This document shows, piece after piece, positions 33,552 through 42,894 of a stretch of DNA of 64,000 nucleotides. Position 1 is the first letter of the stretch. The number at the start of each line of letters is the position of its first letter. This DNA comes from CAYNRG01 sp047973125 (GTDB taxonomy: Bacteria; Bacillota_I; Bacilli_A; Erysipelotrichales; Erysipelotrichaceae), in NCBI GenBank assembly GCA_047973125.1, contig JBKEBK010000025.1:165379-229378 (forward strand), in the 5' to 3' direction. Both the position numbers and the translations under genes were made by a program. The notes under the pieces are model-generated. The model saw nothing but the letters and a program-made list of their open reading frames with translations. It did no database searches and was not told the origin of the DNA.

Positions 33552-36263
33552 CTAACTTAATATCTTCTGACATCTTTCACATAGTTTATCATCATTATAA
33601 CTTTCAGAAATATTCCAACATCTTGGACATACTTCACCTTTTGCAACATTTACTTTAACACTTCTTTCTAAAGCTGTATCAAAAGTAACATCACTTACAA
33701 TTAACCACTGATCAACATTATCTTTAAAATAAGTTTTCATTAAATTTATTTCATCATCATTTGTAGATATAACCACACTTGCCTCAAGTGGTTTTCCAAT
33801 AATTTTTTCACTTCTTGCTACTTCAAGAGCTTTAAATACATCATCACGAATCGAATTTAATAACTTGAAATCTTCTTTAATTTTATTAGAATTATTTATT
33901 TCTTTTAATTCATTAAAATTATTAAGGTGAATAGAATTAGAACTTGCTCCACTGAAATTATCCCATACTTCTTCCATTGTAAAAGGTAAAATTGGAGCCC
34001 ATAATTTGGCTAGGGTTAAAACTGTATGCCATAAAGTTGTTTGAACTTGTCTTCTTCTTAATGAATCTTTTTTATAAATGTATAATATATCTTTAGTAAA
34101 ATCTAAGTAATAGCTACTTAACTCATTTATCATCAAGTTAGTTAAAGATGTAGTAACTGCAAGATAATCAAATGATTTATAGGCATTTCTACATAAATCT
34201 GAAACATCTTTTAATTTTATTAAAATATACTTGTCTACTTTTTCAAGTTCTTCAAAGTCAATTTCATCTTTTTGAATATTAAAATCACCACTATCAATAT
34301 TACCTAGTATAAATCTAAAAGTATTTCTGATTTTTCTATATTGTTCAGATACTTGTTTTAAATTATCATCACCAATTCTCATATCTTGACGATAATCAAC
34401 TGTTGCTGCCCATAATCTAAAGATATCTGCACCATTTTTTTCAATTACTTTTATCGGATCAACAACATTTCCGATTGATTTACTCATTTTCTCACCTTTT
34501 TGATCACAGACATATCCATGAGATAAAACAGCTTTATATGGTGCTTGATTATTAGTTGCAACACCTATTATTAAAGAAGAATTAAACCATCCGCGGTATT
34601 GATCTGATCCTTCAAAATACAAATCAGCAGGATATCTTAAACCACGCGCCTTAAGCTCATTATGTGAACTACCAGAATCAAACCAAACGTCCATTATATC
34701 CTTTTCTTTTGTAAATTTTCCATTAGGTGAGTTTACATTAGTATAACCTTCAGGTAATAAATCTTTAGCCTCTTTCTCAAACCAAATATTACTACCATAC
34801 TCTTCAAATAAGCGTGCAATATTTTCAAAAACTTCTTCATCCATAATCACAGAATTATCTTCATTGTAGATTATAGGAATTGGAACACCCCAAATTCTCT
34901 GCCTTGAGATACACCAATCTTTACGATCTTTAATCATATTATGTAGTCTAGTTTTTCCCCATTCATTTATCCACTCAACACTATCAACTTCAGACAATAA
35001 TTTTTCTCTTATTTTCTCAAGTGAAGCAAACCATTGTACAGTTGCTCTAAAAATAATTGGCTGTTTCATTCTTTCATCATGAGGATAACTATGCGTTATA
35101 AATTCTAAATGTATTAAATTTCCTAACTCATCTAACTTTAATCCAACTTGTTTATTTGCATCATCAACATATAGTCCTTCTAAGAAATCACCTGCCTCAG
35201 CCATCATACAGCCCTTCTCATCAACAGGACAATACGCCTTTAATCCATATTTCAATCCTACATTAAAATCATCAACACCATGTCCTGGTGCAGTATGAAC
35301 ACATCCTGTACCATCTTCATCAGTAACATGATCACCTAAGATTACAAGTGATGGTCTATCACTATAAAAAGGATGAGTAACTGTAATATATTCTAGTTCT
35401 TTTCCTTTAAATTTTCTTAGAATACCTTGATTTTCTAAATTAAACTTCGCAAGTAATTTATCAACCATTTTTTCCAAGACAATCAATTTACCTTTTTCTG
35501 TTTTAACAGAAACATATGTAAATTCTGGATTTAAACAAATAGCAAGATTAGCTGGAATTGTCCATGGAGTTGTCGTCCATATAACAAATCTTTCATCTGT
35601 TAAAATCGACTTACCATCAAGGACATCAAAAGCTACATAAATAGTAGGATCTCTTTTATCCTTATATATAACCTCAGAATCTGCAACAGCAGTTTCTGAT
35701 ACTGGTGACCAGTATATAGGTTTTAAACCTTGAAAAATTAAACCATCCATAGCCATTTTAGCAAACACTCTAATTTGACGTGCTTCATAACCCTTCTGTA
35801 ATGTAATATATGGATTACTAAAATCAGCTATTGTTCCTAGCCTCTCCATTGTTTCTTTTTGTATTGCGATTTGCTGATGTGCATATTCTTCACACTTACT
35901 TCTAAATTCTACAGCAGAAACTTCTTTTCTGTTGATTCCTAATTTTTGAATAGCATTTTCAATTGGTAAGCCATGAGTATCCCAACCTGGAAAAAACGGT
36001 GTTCTATAACCACTCATTGCATATGATCTATTGATAAAATCTTTAATTACACGGTTCATTGCAGTTCCTGCATGAAGGTTTGCATTTGCATATGGTGGAC
36101 CATCATGTAGTACAAAGTCCTCATCATTTTCATGTGCTTTAAGTAGTTGTTCATAGTGATTGTTTTCTTGCCATCTCTTTAAAATCAAAGGTTCTTTTGA
36201 TGGTAAATTACCCCTCATTTCAAAGTTTGTTTTTGGCATTAGTAATGTGTCTTTAAAATTCAT
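33552..36263 (-). CDS. ileS: Isoleucyl-tRNA synthetase
   Basis: Class I synthetase charging tRNA-Ile. The HIGH element appears as HAGT in PYANANLHAGTAMNRV, a relaxed form. KMSKS is exact in GEKMSKSIGNVV. GWDTHGLPIE and the CP1 editing domain (TTPWTIPANLA) are present, and the C-terminal zinc finger CPRCWN...CERC closes the protein. About 903 residues from the ATG at 36263; the ATG at 36278 contains the GGAGG site and is not used. Preceded by an isoleucine T-box leader. Confidence 0.96.
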   Translation of the reverse strand: MNFKDTLLMPKTNFEMRGNLPSKEPLILKRWQENNHYEQLLKAHENDEDFVLHDGPPYANANLHAGTAMNRVIKDFINRSYAMSGYRTPFFPGWDTHGLPIENAIQKLGINRKEVSAVEFRSKCEEYAHQQIAIQKETMERLGTIADFSNPYITLQKGYEARQIRVFAKMAMDGLIFQGLKPIYWSPVSETAVADSEVIYKDKRDPTIYVAFDVLDGKSILTDERFVIWTTTPWTIPANLAICLNPEFTYVSVKTEKGKLIVLEKMVDKLLAKFNLENQGILRKFKGKELEYITVTHPFYSDRPSLVILGDHVTDEDGTGCVHTAPGHGVDDFNVGLKYGLKAYCPVDEKGCMMAEAGDFLEGLYVDDANKQVGLKLDELGNLIHLEFITHSYPHDERMKQPIIFRATVQWFASLEKIREKLLSEVDSVEWINEWGKTRLHNMIKDRKDWCISRQRIWGVPIPIIYNEDNSVIMDEEVFENIARLFEEYGSNIWFEKEAKDLLPEGYTNVNSPNGKFTKEKDIMDVWFDSGSSHNELKARGLRYPADLYFEGSDQYRGWFNSSLIIGVATNNQAPYKAVLSHGYVCDQKGEKMSKSIGNVVDPIKVIEKNGADIFRLWAATVDYRQDMRIGDDNLKQVSEQYRKIRNTFRFILGNIDSGDFNIQKDEIDFEELEKVDKYILIKLKDVSDLCRNAYKSFDYLAVTTSLTNLMINELSSYYLDFTKDILYIYKKDSLRRRQVQTTLWHTVLTLAKLWAPILPFTMEEVWDNFSGASSNSIHLNNFNELKEINNSNKIKEDFKLLNSIRDDVFKALEVARSEKIIGKPLEASVVISTNDDEINLMKTYFKDNVDQWLIVSDVTFDTALERSVKVNVAKGEVCPRCWNISESYNDDKLCERCQKILS

Positions 36264-36278
36264 AATATTTCCTCCCAT

Positions 36279-36507
36279 AAAAAAACATCCTTATAATTCT
36301 AAGGACGTTATAAACGCGGTACCACCTTAGTTCATAAAAATAATTTATGCACTCAATTAACTTTAACGCAGCTTTACGTCCTTTTTTACTTTAGTTTCAA
36401 AAAAGATATTCACAAGTGATATCAATTATTTGTTTTATACTTACCTTACACCAAATAGTAAGCTCTCTTAAATAAACATAATAATTGCTTGTCTTGATCA
36501 CAATATT
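36279..36507 (-). promoter_or_regulatory. Isoleucine T-box leader of ileS
   Basis: tRNA-sensing riboswitch. T-box sequence AAGGTGGTACCGCG at about 36315-36328. Stem I has the AGAGAGC K-turn and the GGTG distal loop. A specifier bulge ATATCA sits between helices AATAATTG and CTTGT and contains the Ile codon ATC (36418-36420). The terminator stem ACGTCCTTA/TAAGGATGT with seven T is at 36279-36308. Uncharged tRNA-Ile would favour the antiterminator and switch ileS on. Confidence 0.93.
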
Positions 36508-36513
36508 TATTAA

Positions 36514-36542
36514 ATATTACCACTTTAATAAACTATTTTCAA
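36514..36542 (-). promoter_or_regulatory. Promoter of the ileS T-box transcript
   Basis: Minus strand TTGAAA (36537-36542), 17-base spacer, TAATAT (36514-36519) with an upstream TGG making it extended. It begins 6 bases after the ylmH stop. Confidence 0.78.
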
Positions 36543-36547
36543 GAACA

Positions 36548-37282
36548 TTAAGAAATATACTTAGCAAATTCAACAAGAAGTCTATCTTTCTTTGACTTTT
36601 TAGATATACCTTTATAAATAAATCGTCCATGTTTTCTTATTGAAATAATATCATTTTCATTTATTACTTTGGTAATCTTTTTAACAATATGTCCATTAAC
36701 TTTTATCATTTGATCATCAAACAGCTCTTTAACACTACTTCTACTTGATGATATTATACATGCAACAATGGCATCTATTCTCTCACTTTTAACAAAACCA
36801 GAAATTATTTCATATTTATGTTCTCTACTATATTGTTTACTACTTTGAGTAAATTTTACATTTGTATTTCTAATTTTAGTACATTCTTCAATTACCAACA
36901 ACTTCCAACAATTTGAAGTGAAAATGATAACCTCATTTTCTTCAATGATAATATCTCCAAATTGATTGCGATCAATATTTAAACTCATCAGTGCCCCTAG
37001 TACATCACGATGCTCAATTTTCTCATTAGAGAAATTAATTTTAGCTACTAAACAAATTATGTCAGAAGACCACTTATCAATATCACCAAATATCACTTTA
37101 CAACGAATTGCACCTTCATAGCCACCATTTAATGTATATCTAACACTTTTTTTACAGTATTGTTTTAACTCAAGTAGTTCATCTTCACTTAAAAAAGGTG
37201 TGCAAACAGAAAAGTATTCTTTCTCTGATTGCATCACCCAATCATCTATACGTGATAAGAATATTTTTTTATCCTCTTTCAC
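36548..37282 (-). CDS. ylmH: YlmH-like S4-domain RNA-binding protein
   Basis: 244 residues. The C-terminal S4 domain (about 175-235: ERIDAIVACIISSSRSSVKELFDDQMIKVNGHIV) follows an N-terminal domain typical of YlmH. In B. subtilis YlmH sits in the sepF-ylmG-ylmH-divIVA-ileS division cluster and has been linked to ribosome-associated quality control. Here sepF and ileS flank it, but ylmG and divIVA are missing. Confidence 0.85.
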   Translation of the reverse strand: MKEDKKIFLSRIDDWVMQSEKEYFSVCTPFLSEDELLELKQYCKKSVRYTLNGGYEGAIRCKVIFGDIDKWSSDIICLVAKINFSNEKIEHRDVLGALMSLNIDRNQFGDIIIEENEVIIFTSNCWKLLVIEECTKIRNTNVKFTQSSKQYSREHKYEIISGFVKSERIDAIVACIISSSRSSVKELFDDQMIKVNGHIVKKITKVINENDIISIRKHGRFIYKGISKKSKKDRLLVEFAKYIS

Positions 37283-37287
37283 ACTAG

Positions 37288-37692
37288 TTATTCTTCTTGT
37301 TCAAAGCTAATTTCACCATCAACTCCAATAGTTCTTGGTGTACATAATACAACATTGTGTCCGACTTTTTGAACTTTACCATCAAGAGCAAATACAGTTC
37401 CCATTAAAAAATCTATGGTTCTTTGTGCATACTCTCTTTGAAGGCGATGTAAGTTAACTACTGCTGCACGCCTTTCTTTTAAATGACGAGCAATTTCTTC
37501 AACTTCATCAAAACTACGTGGCTCAAATAAAACCATCTTTGTATTTCCTGAAATTTTAGAAATACCTTTGGTGTTTGCCTCTTCGTATTGACTAATATTT
37601 TTTACTTCATCATCACTATATTCTAATTCATCATCGATCTCATCATCATCAACTGGTGCTACAAATTCCTTCATTTTATCAAATAATCCCAT
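37288..37692 (-). CDS. sepF: Cell-division protein SepF
   Basis: 134 residues. MGLFDKMKEFV is the membrane-binding amphipathic start, then an acidic linker (DDDEIDDELEYSDDE). The SepF domain follows: VLFEPRSFDEVEEIARHLKERRAAVVNLHRL and DFLMGTVFALDG. SepF bundles FtsZ and tethers it to the membrane. ATG 37692 is preferred to the TTG two codons earlier. Confidence 0.94.
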   Translation of the reverse strand: MGLFDKMKEFVAPVDDDEIDDELEYSDDEVKNISQYEEANTKGISKISGNTKMVLFEPRSFDEVEEIARHLKERRAAVVNLHRLQREYAQRTIDFLMGTVFALDGKVQKVGHNVVLCTPRTIGVDGEISFEQEE

Positions 37693-37717
37693 TTTCAATA
37701 ACCTCCTATTTGTAAAT

Positions 37718-37726
37718 ATTATAACA
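37718..37726 (-). promoter_or_regulatory. Extended -10 promoter of sepF-ylmH
   Basis: Minus-strand TGTTATAAT with no convincing -35; 26 bases before the sepF ATG. Confidence 0.5.
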
Positions 37727-37746
37727 TATTTTTGATTAAATAAATC

Positions 37747-38352
37747 TTATTTTTTCTTTAATTTAATAACTTTTAGTCTTGTAAATTCTTCTCTATCTTT
37801 TTCTTCTAAAACTTCTGTTATTTCTCTTATTTGCATTTCAAAATCAGGAATAACTACATTTTTAAGAGCATTTGCTCTTTTTTGAGTTTTTCTAATTGCA
37901 TTTGCTAAACGGTATACACTATTATCAACTTCCGCAAGTAAAATTGTTAATTCCTTAACTCTTTGAAATTGAACATAAGCTTCATCAACCTGTGAATTTG
38001 ATTGATCAAATCCATATGCTATACTAATTTCTTTTGGTTTATAAATTACAGTTGGCACTTCTACTCCCATTACACTTCTTGTAAGAACTTTTACCTCAGT
38101 TTCAACAGGTACTTGATTTGCAATATTTGTAATTATCCCATTTGAAAGATTAGCTAACTGCAGTGAATAATACGCCTGATTATAGCTATCTGTAATAGAT
38201 GATCTTATTTGTTTAACCTTATCAACCAAGATCATCATTTCTCTAATTAAAACATTTCTTTTGCGATCCATTAAGTCGTATCCCATTTTTGCAAGACTTA
38301 ATGATTTTTTGGCTGAAATTAAATTACCTTTAGTTGCAAATATTTTTTTCAT
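37747..38352 (-). CDS. ntpD: V/A-type ATPase subunit D
   Basis: Central-stalk subunit. Long N- and C-terminal helices typical of the D subunit: KKIFATKGNLISAKKSLSLA at the start and TQKRANALKNVVIPDFEMQI near the end. 201 residues. Last gene of the operon, 2 bases after ntpB. Confidence 0.93.
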   Translation of the reverse strand: MKKIFATKGNLISAKKSLSLAKMGYDLMDRKRNVLIREMMILVDKVKQIRSSITDSYNQAYYSLQLANLSNGIITNIANQVPVETEVKVLTRSVMGVEVPTVIYKPKEISIAYGFDQSNSQVDEAYVQFQRVKELTILLAEVDNSVYRLANAIRKTQKRANALKNVVIPDFEMQIREITEVLEEKDREEFTRLKVIKLKKK

Positions 38353-38354
38353 AA

Positions 38355-39770
38355 CTAATCTTCCAACAATAGACTATCAATATACCCTTTAGCCCATACA
38401 TTATCATAATTACTCTCAAGTAATTCCGGATCTAAACGATCAAGAAGTGTTTTTGGAAGAGTAGAAAGTAGTGCCCACCCTAACCTTATTGTCTCTTCAA
38501 TTGATCTTTGAGTTTTAAAGCCTTGACCTATGAATATTTTTTCGAATAGTCTTCCAAAATTAATATAATTCTTATCTTTTTCTGATAGTTCTTCTTCTCC
38601 AATAACAGATGCTAATGATCTGGCATCTAGTACTTGTGCATATGATGCAAATAACTGATTTGCAACATCTTGATGATCTTTTTGAGTGTAACCTTCTCCA
38701 ATTCCATCTTTCATCAATCTCGATAAAGAGCTTAAACAGCTAATTGGTGGATATATACCAACTTGGTGTAAACCTCTATCTAATACAATTTGACCCTCTG
38801 TTATGTATCCTGTTAAATCTGGAACAGGATGAGTGATATCATCATTTGGCATAGTTAGAATTGGTATCTGAGTTACTGATCCATTCTTTCCTTCAATAAT
38901 TCCAGCTCTTTCATAAATAGAAGCTAAGTCAGAGTACAAGTATCCAGGATAACCTTTTCTTCCCGGTATTTCTCCTTTACTACTTGAAAATTCTCTTAAT
39001 GCTTCACAGTATGAAGTCATATCGGTTAGTATAACTAAAATATGCATATCACACTCATATGCAAGATATTCAGCCGCACTTAGTGCACATCTTGGTGTAA
39101 GAATCCTTTCAAGTATGGGATCGTTTGAAAGATTAATAAACATTCCAACCTTTTCCATAATCCCAGTCTCTTCAAATGATTTTTTAAAATATTCTGCTAC
39201 ATCATTTTTAACACCCATAGCCCCAAAGATAACTCCAAAATTCTTTCCTTTATCTTCAGCAATGTTTGATTGCTTAACAATTTGAACAGCAAGCTTATCA
39301 TGTGGCATTCCACTACTTGAAAAAATCGGTAATTTTTGACCCCTAATCAAAGTATTTAAACCATCAATACTTGAAATACCCGTATTGATATAGTTTTTAG
39401 GATATATTCTTGATACAGGATTTAATGGTAATCCATTAATATCTACGAATTTATCAGAATAAACAGGTCCTAAGCCATCAATGGGTTCTCCTGCACCATT
39501 AAATATTCTACCAAGTATTTCTTTAGAAACTTTTAACTCCATTGGATGACCTAAAAATCTAGTTTTTGTATTTACTTTTGATAATCCAGAAGTACCTTCA
39601 AAAACCTGTACGATTGCCTTATCACCATTTATTTCAACAACCCGTCCAAGTCTTTTCTCTTTATTATTTAATTCAATTTCTACTACCTCATCAAAACTTA
39701 CATCTGCTACATGATTTAAAGCGATTAAGGATCCATTGATTTCATCTAAACCTAAATATTGTTTTTCCAT
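38355..39770 (-). CDS. ntpB: V/A-type ATPase subunit B
   Basis: Non-catalytic nucleotide-binding subunit of the A3B3 head. Lacks a Walker A glycine-lysine loop at the equivalent place (IFSSSGMPHDKLA), as expected for B, and has ILTDMTSYCEALRE, PGRKGYPGYLYSDLASIYERAG and LTMPNDDITHPVPDLTGYITEG. 471 residues, standard. GAGGTG ribosome site; ntpA stop 10 bases before. Confidence 0.96.
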   Translation of the reverse strand: MEKQYLGLDEINGSLIALNHVADVSFDEVVEIELNNKEKRLGRVVEINGDKAIVQVFEGTSGLSKVNTKTRFLGHPMELKVSKEILGRIFNGAGEPIDGLGPVYSDKFVDINGLPLNPVSRIYPKNYINTGISSIDGLNTLIRGQKLPIFSSSGMPHDKLAVQIVKQSNIAEDKGKNFGVIFGAMGVKNDVAEYFKKSFEETGIMEKVGMFINLSNDPILERILTPRCALSAAEYLAYECDMHILVILTDMTSYCEALREFSSSKGEIPGRKGYPGYLYSDLASIYERAGIIEGKNGSVTQIPILTMPNDDITHPVPDLTGYITEGQIVLDRGLHQVGIYPPISCLSSLSRLMKDGIGEGYTQKDHQDVANQLFASYAQVLDARSLASVIGEEELSEKDKNYINFGRLFEKIFIGQGFKTQRSIEETIRLGWALLSTLPKTLLDRLDPELLESNYDNVWAKGYIDSLLLED

Positions 39771-39780
39771 ATTTTCACCT

Positions 39781-41529
39781 CTACTCTATCTCTTGTAGTG
39801 CTTGATCAATTTTTTGATAATATTCATCTAAAATTTCTAATTTATTATTTGGAACATCATATTTAATCTTAATAAGCAAATCAAATATACCCGTTTCATA
39901 AATACTTCTAATTGCAATTTTTTTCTCAATCAATTTTTTACATGATTCAAATAAATAATCAATTATCTGCAACATCTTAAATTGTTTATTAAAGGGTACA
40001 AATGTATCTTCACTATGGAAGGCATTCTGTTGTAAATAACCCACTCTTATAACTCTTGAAATTTCTAATACCAATTTTTGATAATCAGGAAGTACATCAG
40101 CTCCAATAAGTTTAACAATTTCCATTAATTTATTTTCTTCATGTAGTATTTGAACTATCTTATCACGAAGTGTTTTAAACTTAGCATCAACATTATTATC
40201 ATACCAAGGAATTAAGTCTTCTAAATAATCACTATAACTTGTATTCCAATTTATAGCTGGATAATGTCTTGCATATGCAAGAGATTTATCTAAAGCCCAA
40301 AATGTTCTTACAAATCTCTTTGTGTTTTGTGTAACTGGCTCTGAAAAATCAGCTCCCTGTGGTGATACTGCTCCAATTATTGTTACAGAACCCTCACTAT
40401 TTGATAAGGTATTTACATATCCTGCTCGCTCATAAAACGCCGAAATTCTTGATGGAAGATAAGCTGGAAAACCTTCTTCCGCTGGCATTTCTTCCAGTCT
40501 TCCAGATATTTCCCTTAGCGCTTCTGCCCACCTTGAAGTAGAATCAGCCATAACAGCAACATGGTACCCCATATCACGATAATACTCAGCAAGTGTAATT
40601 CCAGTATAAATACTGGCTTCTCTTGCTGCTACGGGCATATTTGATGTATTTGCAATCAGTATTGTACGATCAAGTAGCGGTTTGTTAGACTTAGGGTCAA
40701 TTAACTCACTAAACTCTGTTAAAACTTGGGTCATTTCATTACCACGTTCACCACAACCAACATAAACAATAATATCTGCATCACACCATTTGGCAATTTG
40801 GTGTTGTGTCATTGTCTTACCAGCTCCAAATCCTCCAGGTACTGCTGCTGAGCCACCTTTTGCGATTGGAAATAAAGTATCAATAACTCTTTGTCCAGTA
40901 ATTAATGGTAACTCAATTGCTTTTCTAGATTGAATTGGCCTTGGCTTTCTTATTGGCCACTTTTGACTCAAAGTAACATCCTTTATATTACCTTGATCAT
41001 CTTTAACTTGGATAATTGTATCATTGATTGTATATTCACCATCACTAACACAATTTACAACTTCACCACTCACATCATATGGTATTAAACTTCGGTGTTC
41101 AATTAAATCGGTTTCTTTACACCTTGCAAATATTTGACCAGCATTGACAATATCACCAATTTTAACTTCTATTTTAATTTCCCATAATTTTTTAGAATCA
41201 ATAGCATCCTTCATAAATCCAGAATGAATAAATGCCCCTTGATTTTCTTTAATAGCCATTAGTGGTCTTTCAATACCATCAAAAATATTTTTTAAAAGTC
41301 CAGGTCCAAGTTGAGCACATAAAAGTGATCCACTTCCATAAATTAAATCATTAGTCTTTAAGCCTGTTGTAGATTCATAAACTTGAATAGTAGTCTCTTT
41401 ATCACTTATTCCAATAACCTCTCCCAATAACTTTAATTTACCAACATGAACCATCTCTAACATACTAAAACTTTCAGTGTCTAAAGTTGTAACTATTGGA
41501 CCATTTATAGAATATATTTTATTTCTCAT
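39781..41529 (-). CDS. ntpA: V/A-type ATPase catalytic subunit A
   Basis: Catalytic subunit. Walker A GGFGAGKTMTQHQIAKW, then YVGCGERGNEMTQVL with the catalytic glutamate region, and DSTSRWAEALREISGRLEEMPAEEGFPAYLPSR... continuing the family pattern. The ~80-residue non-homologous insertion that marks V/A over F types is present in the N-terminal third. 582 residues. Confidence 0.96.
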   Translation of the reverse strand: MRNKIYSINGPIVTTLDTESFSMLEMVHVGKLKLLGEVIGISDKETTIQVYESTTGLKTNDLIYGSGSLLCAQLGPGLLKNIFDGIERPLMAIKENQGAFIHSGFMKDAIDSKKLWEIKIEVKIGDIVNAGQIFARCKETDLIEHRSLIPYDVSGEVVNCVSDGEYTINDTIIQVKDDQGNIKDVTLSQKWPIRKPRPIQSRKAIELPLITGQRVIDTLFPIAKGGSAAVPGGFGAGKTMTQHQIAKWCDADIIVYVGCGERGNEMTQVLTEFSELIDPKSNKPLLDRTILIANTSNMPVAAREASIYTGITLAEYYRDMGYHVAVMADSTSRWAEALREISGRLEEMPAEEGFPAYLPSRISAFYERAGYVNTLSNSEGSVTIIGAVSPQGADFSEPVTQNTKRFVRTFWALDKSLAYARHYPAINWNTSYSDYLEDLIPWYDNNVDAKFKTLRDKIVQILHEENKLMEIVKLIGADVLPDYQKLVLEISRVIRVGYLQQNAFHSEDTFVPFNKQFKMLQIIDYLFESCKKLIEKKIAIRSIYETGIFDLLIKIKYDVPNNKLEILDEYYQKIDQALQEIE

Positions 41530-41543
41530 TAGTTACCCCTTTT

Positions 41544-42116
41544 CTAAATAATTAAGCCAGAATGACTTTCAAACCACTCTCTTTGTTTTTTTACTTTTAC
41601 ATCAATAGTATTATCAACTTCAATTCCTTTACTCTTATTATAAACTTTAAAGCCACCAAGTATTATATTATTCTCTATAATTTCTACTGACTTATCATTT
41701 ACAAATCCCTTTATTAAATCTATATCTTCTTTTCTAGCTTTAATAATGCAATCTTTAATACTTACTTTTTCAATTTCTTTTTTTAAGTATTCTTTATAAT
41801 AATCACTACATACAACATCCTTAACATCTTCAATAATTTCATTAAAAAACTTATCAACCATGGTTTTACGCATTTTTAACAGTTCTCTTTGAGTCTTTAG
41901 TTTCCCTTTAGAAGTTAATACTGCCGACTCTCTTTTTATCTCATTAAGTTCTTTTTCTTTATAAGTCTCAATTTCTTTATTTAGACTTTCTTCAAACTGT
42001 AAAAGATGTTTTTCTTGTAATACTTTTACTTCTTCATTTATTTGATTTTCTATAAGTACATACTGTTCCATCATATCTTTTTCAAGTCCCAGTAGTAGCT
42101 CTTTCTTCTCATCCAA
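41544..42116 (-). CDS. ntpE: V/A-type ATPase subunit E (peripheral stalk)
   Basis: 190 residues, N-terminal long charged helix (coiled coil, about 10-100) and a C-terminal globular domain ending GGFKVYNKSKGIEVDNTIDVKV, the usual E-subunit signature. Start is a TTG at 42116 behind GAGGTGA; the stop codon of the preceding gene lies inside that ribosome site. Confidence 0.88.
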   Translation of the reverse strand: MDEKKELLLGLEKDMMEQYVLIENQINEEVKVLQEKHLLQFEESLNKEIETYKEKELNEIKRESAVLTSKGKLKTQRELLKMRKTMVDKFFNEIIEDVKDVVCSDYYKEYLKKEIEKVSIKDCIIKARKEDIDLIKGFVNDKSVEIIENNIILGGFKVYNKSKGIEVDNTIDVKVKKQREWFESHSGLII

Positions 42117-42127
42117 TTAAAATCACC

Positions 42128-42436
42128 TCACAGTTTCATTCCGATAGCTTCACTAATATATCTATCAATAGTTTCACCAATTTTAGCAGAGCCATGTCTA
42201 TCAGGAATCTCCACCAATAGTGGTTGTGCTAATTTAATCTTCATTTCATAAATAATATCTGGACAGGTATTTACAATTTTTGTTGTTAATAAAACAATAC
42301 AAATTTCTGGATTTTCAATACACTTATTTAAAAGAGCAATAACTTCATCTCTTTCGTGTACACATTCACCCTCTATTCCTGCAAGTCTTAAACCCATTTG
42401 GGTATCTATATTATCACTTATACAAAACAGTTTCAT
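42128..42436 (-). CDS. ntpG: V/A-type ATPase subunit F
   Basis: 102-residue Rossmann-like central-stalk subunit: MKLFCISDNIDTQMGLRLAGIEG and PLLVEIPDRHG are the recognisable F-subunit segments. Only a weak Shine-Dalgarno; likely coupled to ntpK translation. Confidence 0.9.
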   Translation of the reverse strand: MKLFCISDNIDTQMGLRLAGIEGECVHERDEVIALLNKCIENPEICIVLLTTKIVNTCPDIIYEMKIKLAQPLLVEIPDRHGSAKIGETIDRYISEAIGMKL

Positions 42437-42446
42437 AATTTATATC

Positions 42447-42890
42447 TTAAAGTTTGTTGATTATTAAAATAGAAATTAATAGACCATAGATCGCAACACC
42501 CTCACCTAAAGTAACAAAGATTATTGCTTTACCAAAGTTTTCAGAATTTTCAGAAATTGCTCCAATTGCAGCAGGCGCAGCGGCTGCAACTGCAATACCA
42601 GCACCTAATGCTGAACAAGATGTAGCAAGTGCAGCAGCAATAAAACCTAATCCTTGAGCAATGGTACCTGTCATTGGGTTAGTTACTGTTTCTGCCTGTG
42701 CTAAAACTGAAAATGAATTCCATTGGAAAATCATAGCCAAAATAAAAACTCCTGTAAAAACTGATACTTGTGCAATAAGTCTTTGCTTTATTTTCTTACT
42801 TGATGCATTGTTTTTAGCAATGAAAAACAATGGGCAAATCACTAGTACCACAGCAATAAGTGGTAAAAACATTTCTAAAACTGTTAACAT
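42447..42890 (-). CDS. ntpK: V/A-type ATPase proteolipid subunit K
   Basis: 147 residues with four hydrophobic segments. The last two (about 78-113 and 118-145) form the ion-carrying hairpin: GFIAAALATSCSALGAGIAVAA and the ion-binding glutamate E130 in VTLGEGVAIYG. The first two helices (5-25, 38-57) carry no carboxylate, and a short loop ending LAQAETVTNP separates the pairs. The Gln residues that help bind sodium in Enterococcus hirae NtpK are not seen, so protons may be the ion, but that is inference. Confidence 0.93.
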   Translation of the reverse strand: MLTVLEMFLPLIAVVLVICPLFFIAKNNASSKKIKQRLIAQVSVFTGVFILAMIFQWNSFSVLAQAETVTNPMTGTIAQGLGFIAAALATSCSALGAGIAVAAAAPAAIGAISENSENFGKAIIFVTLGEGVAIYGLLISILIINKL

Positions 42891-42894
42891 AATT

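Noticed and set aside
36264..36278. Upstream ATG for ileS adding five residues
   Set aside because: The codons ATG GGA GGA are the Shine-Dalgarno of the real start at 36263.
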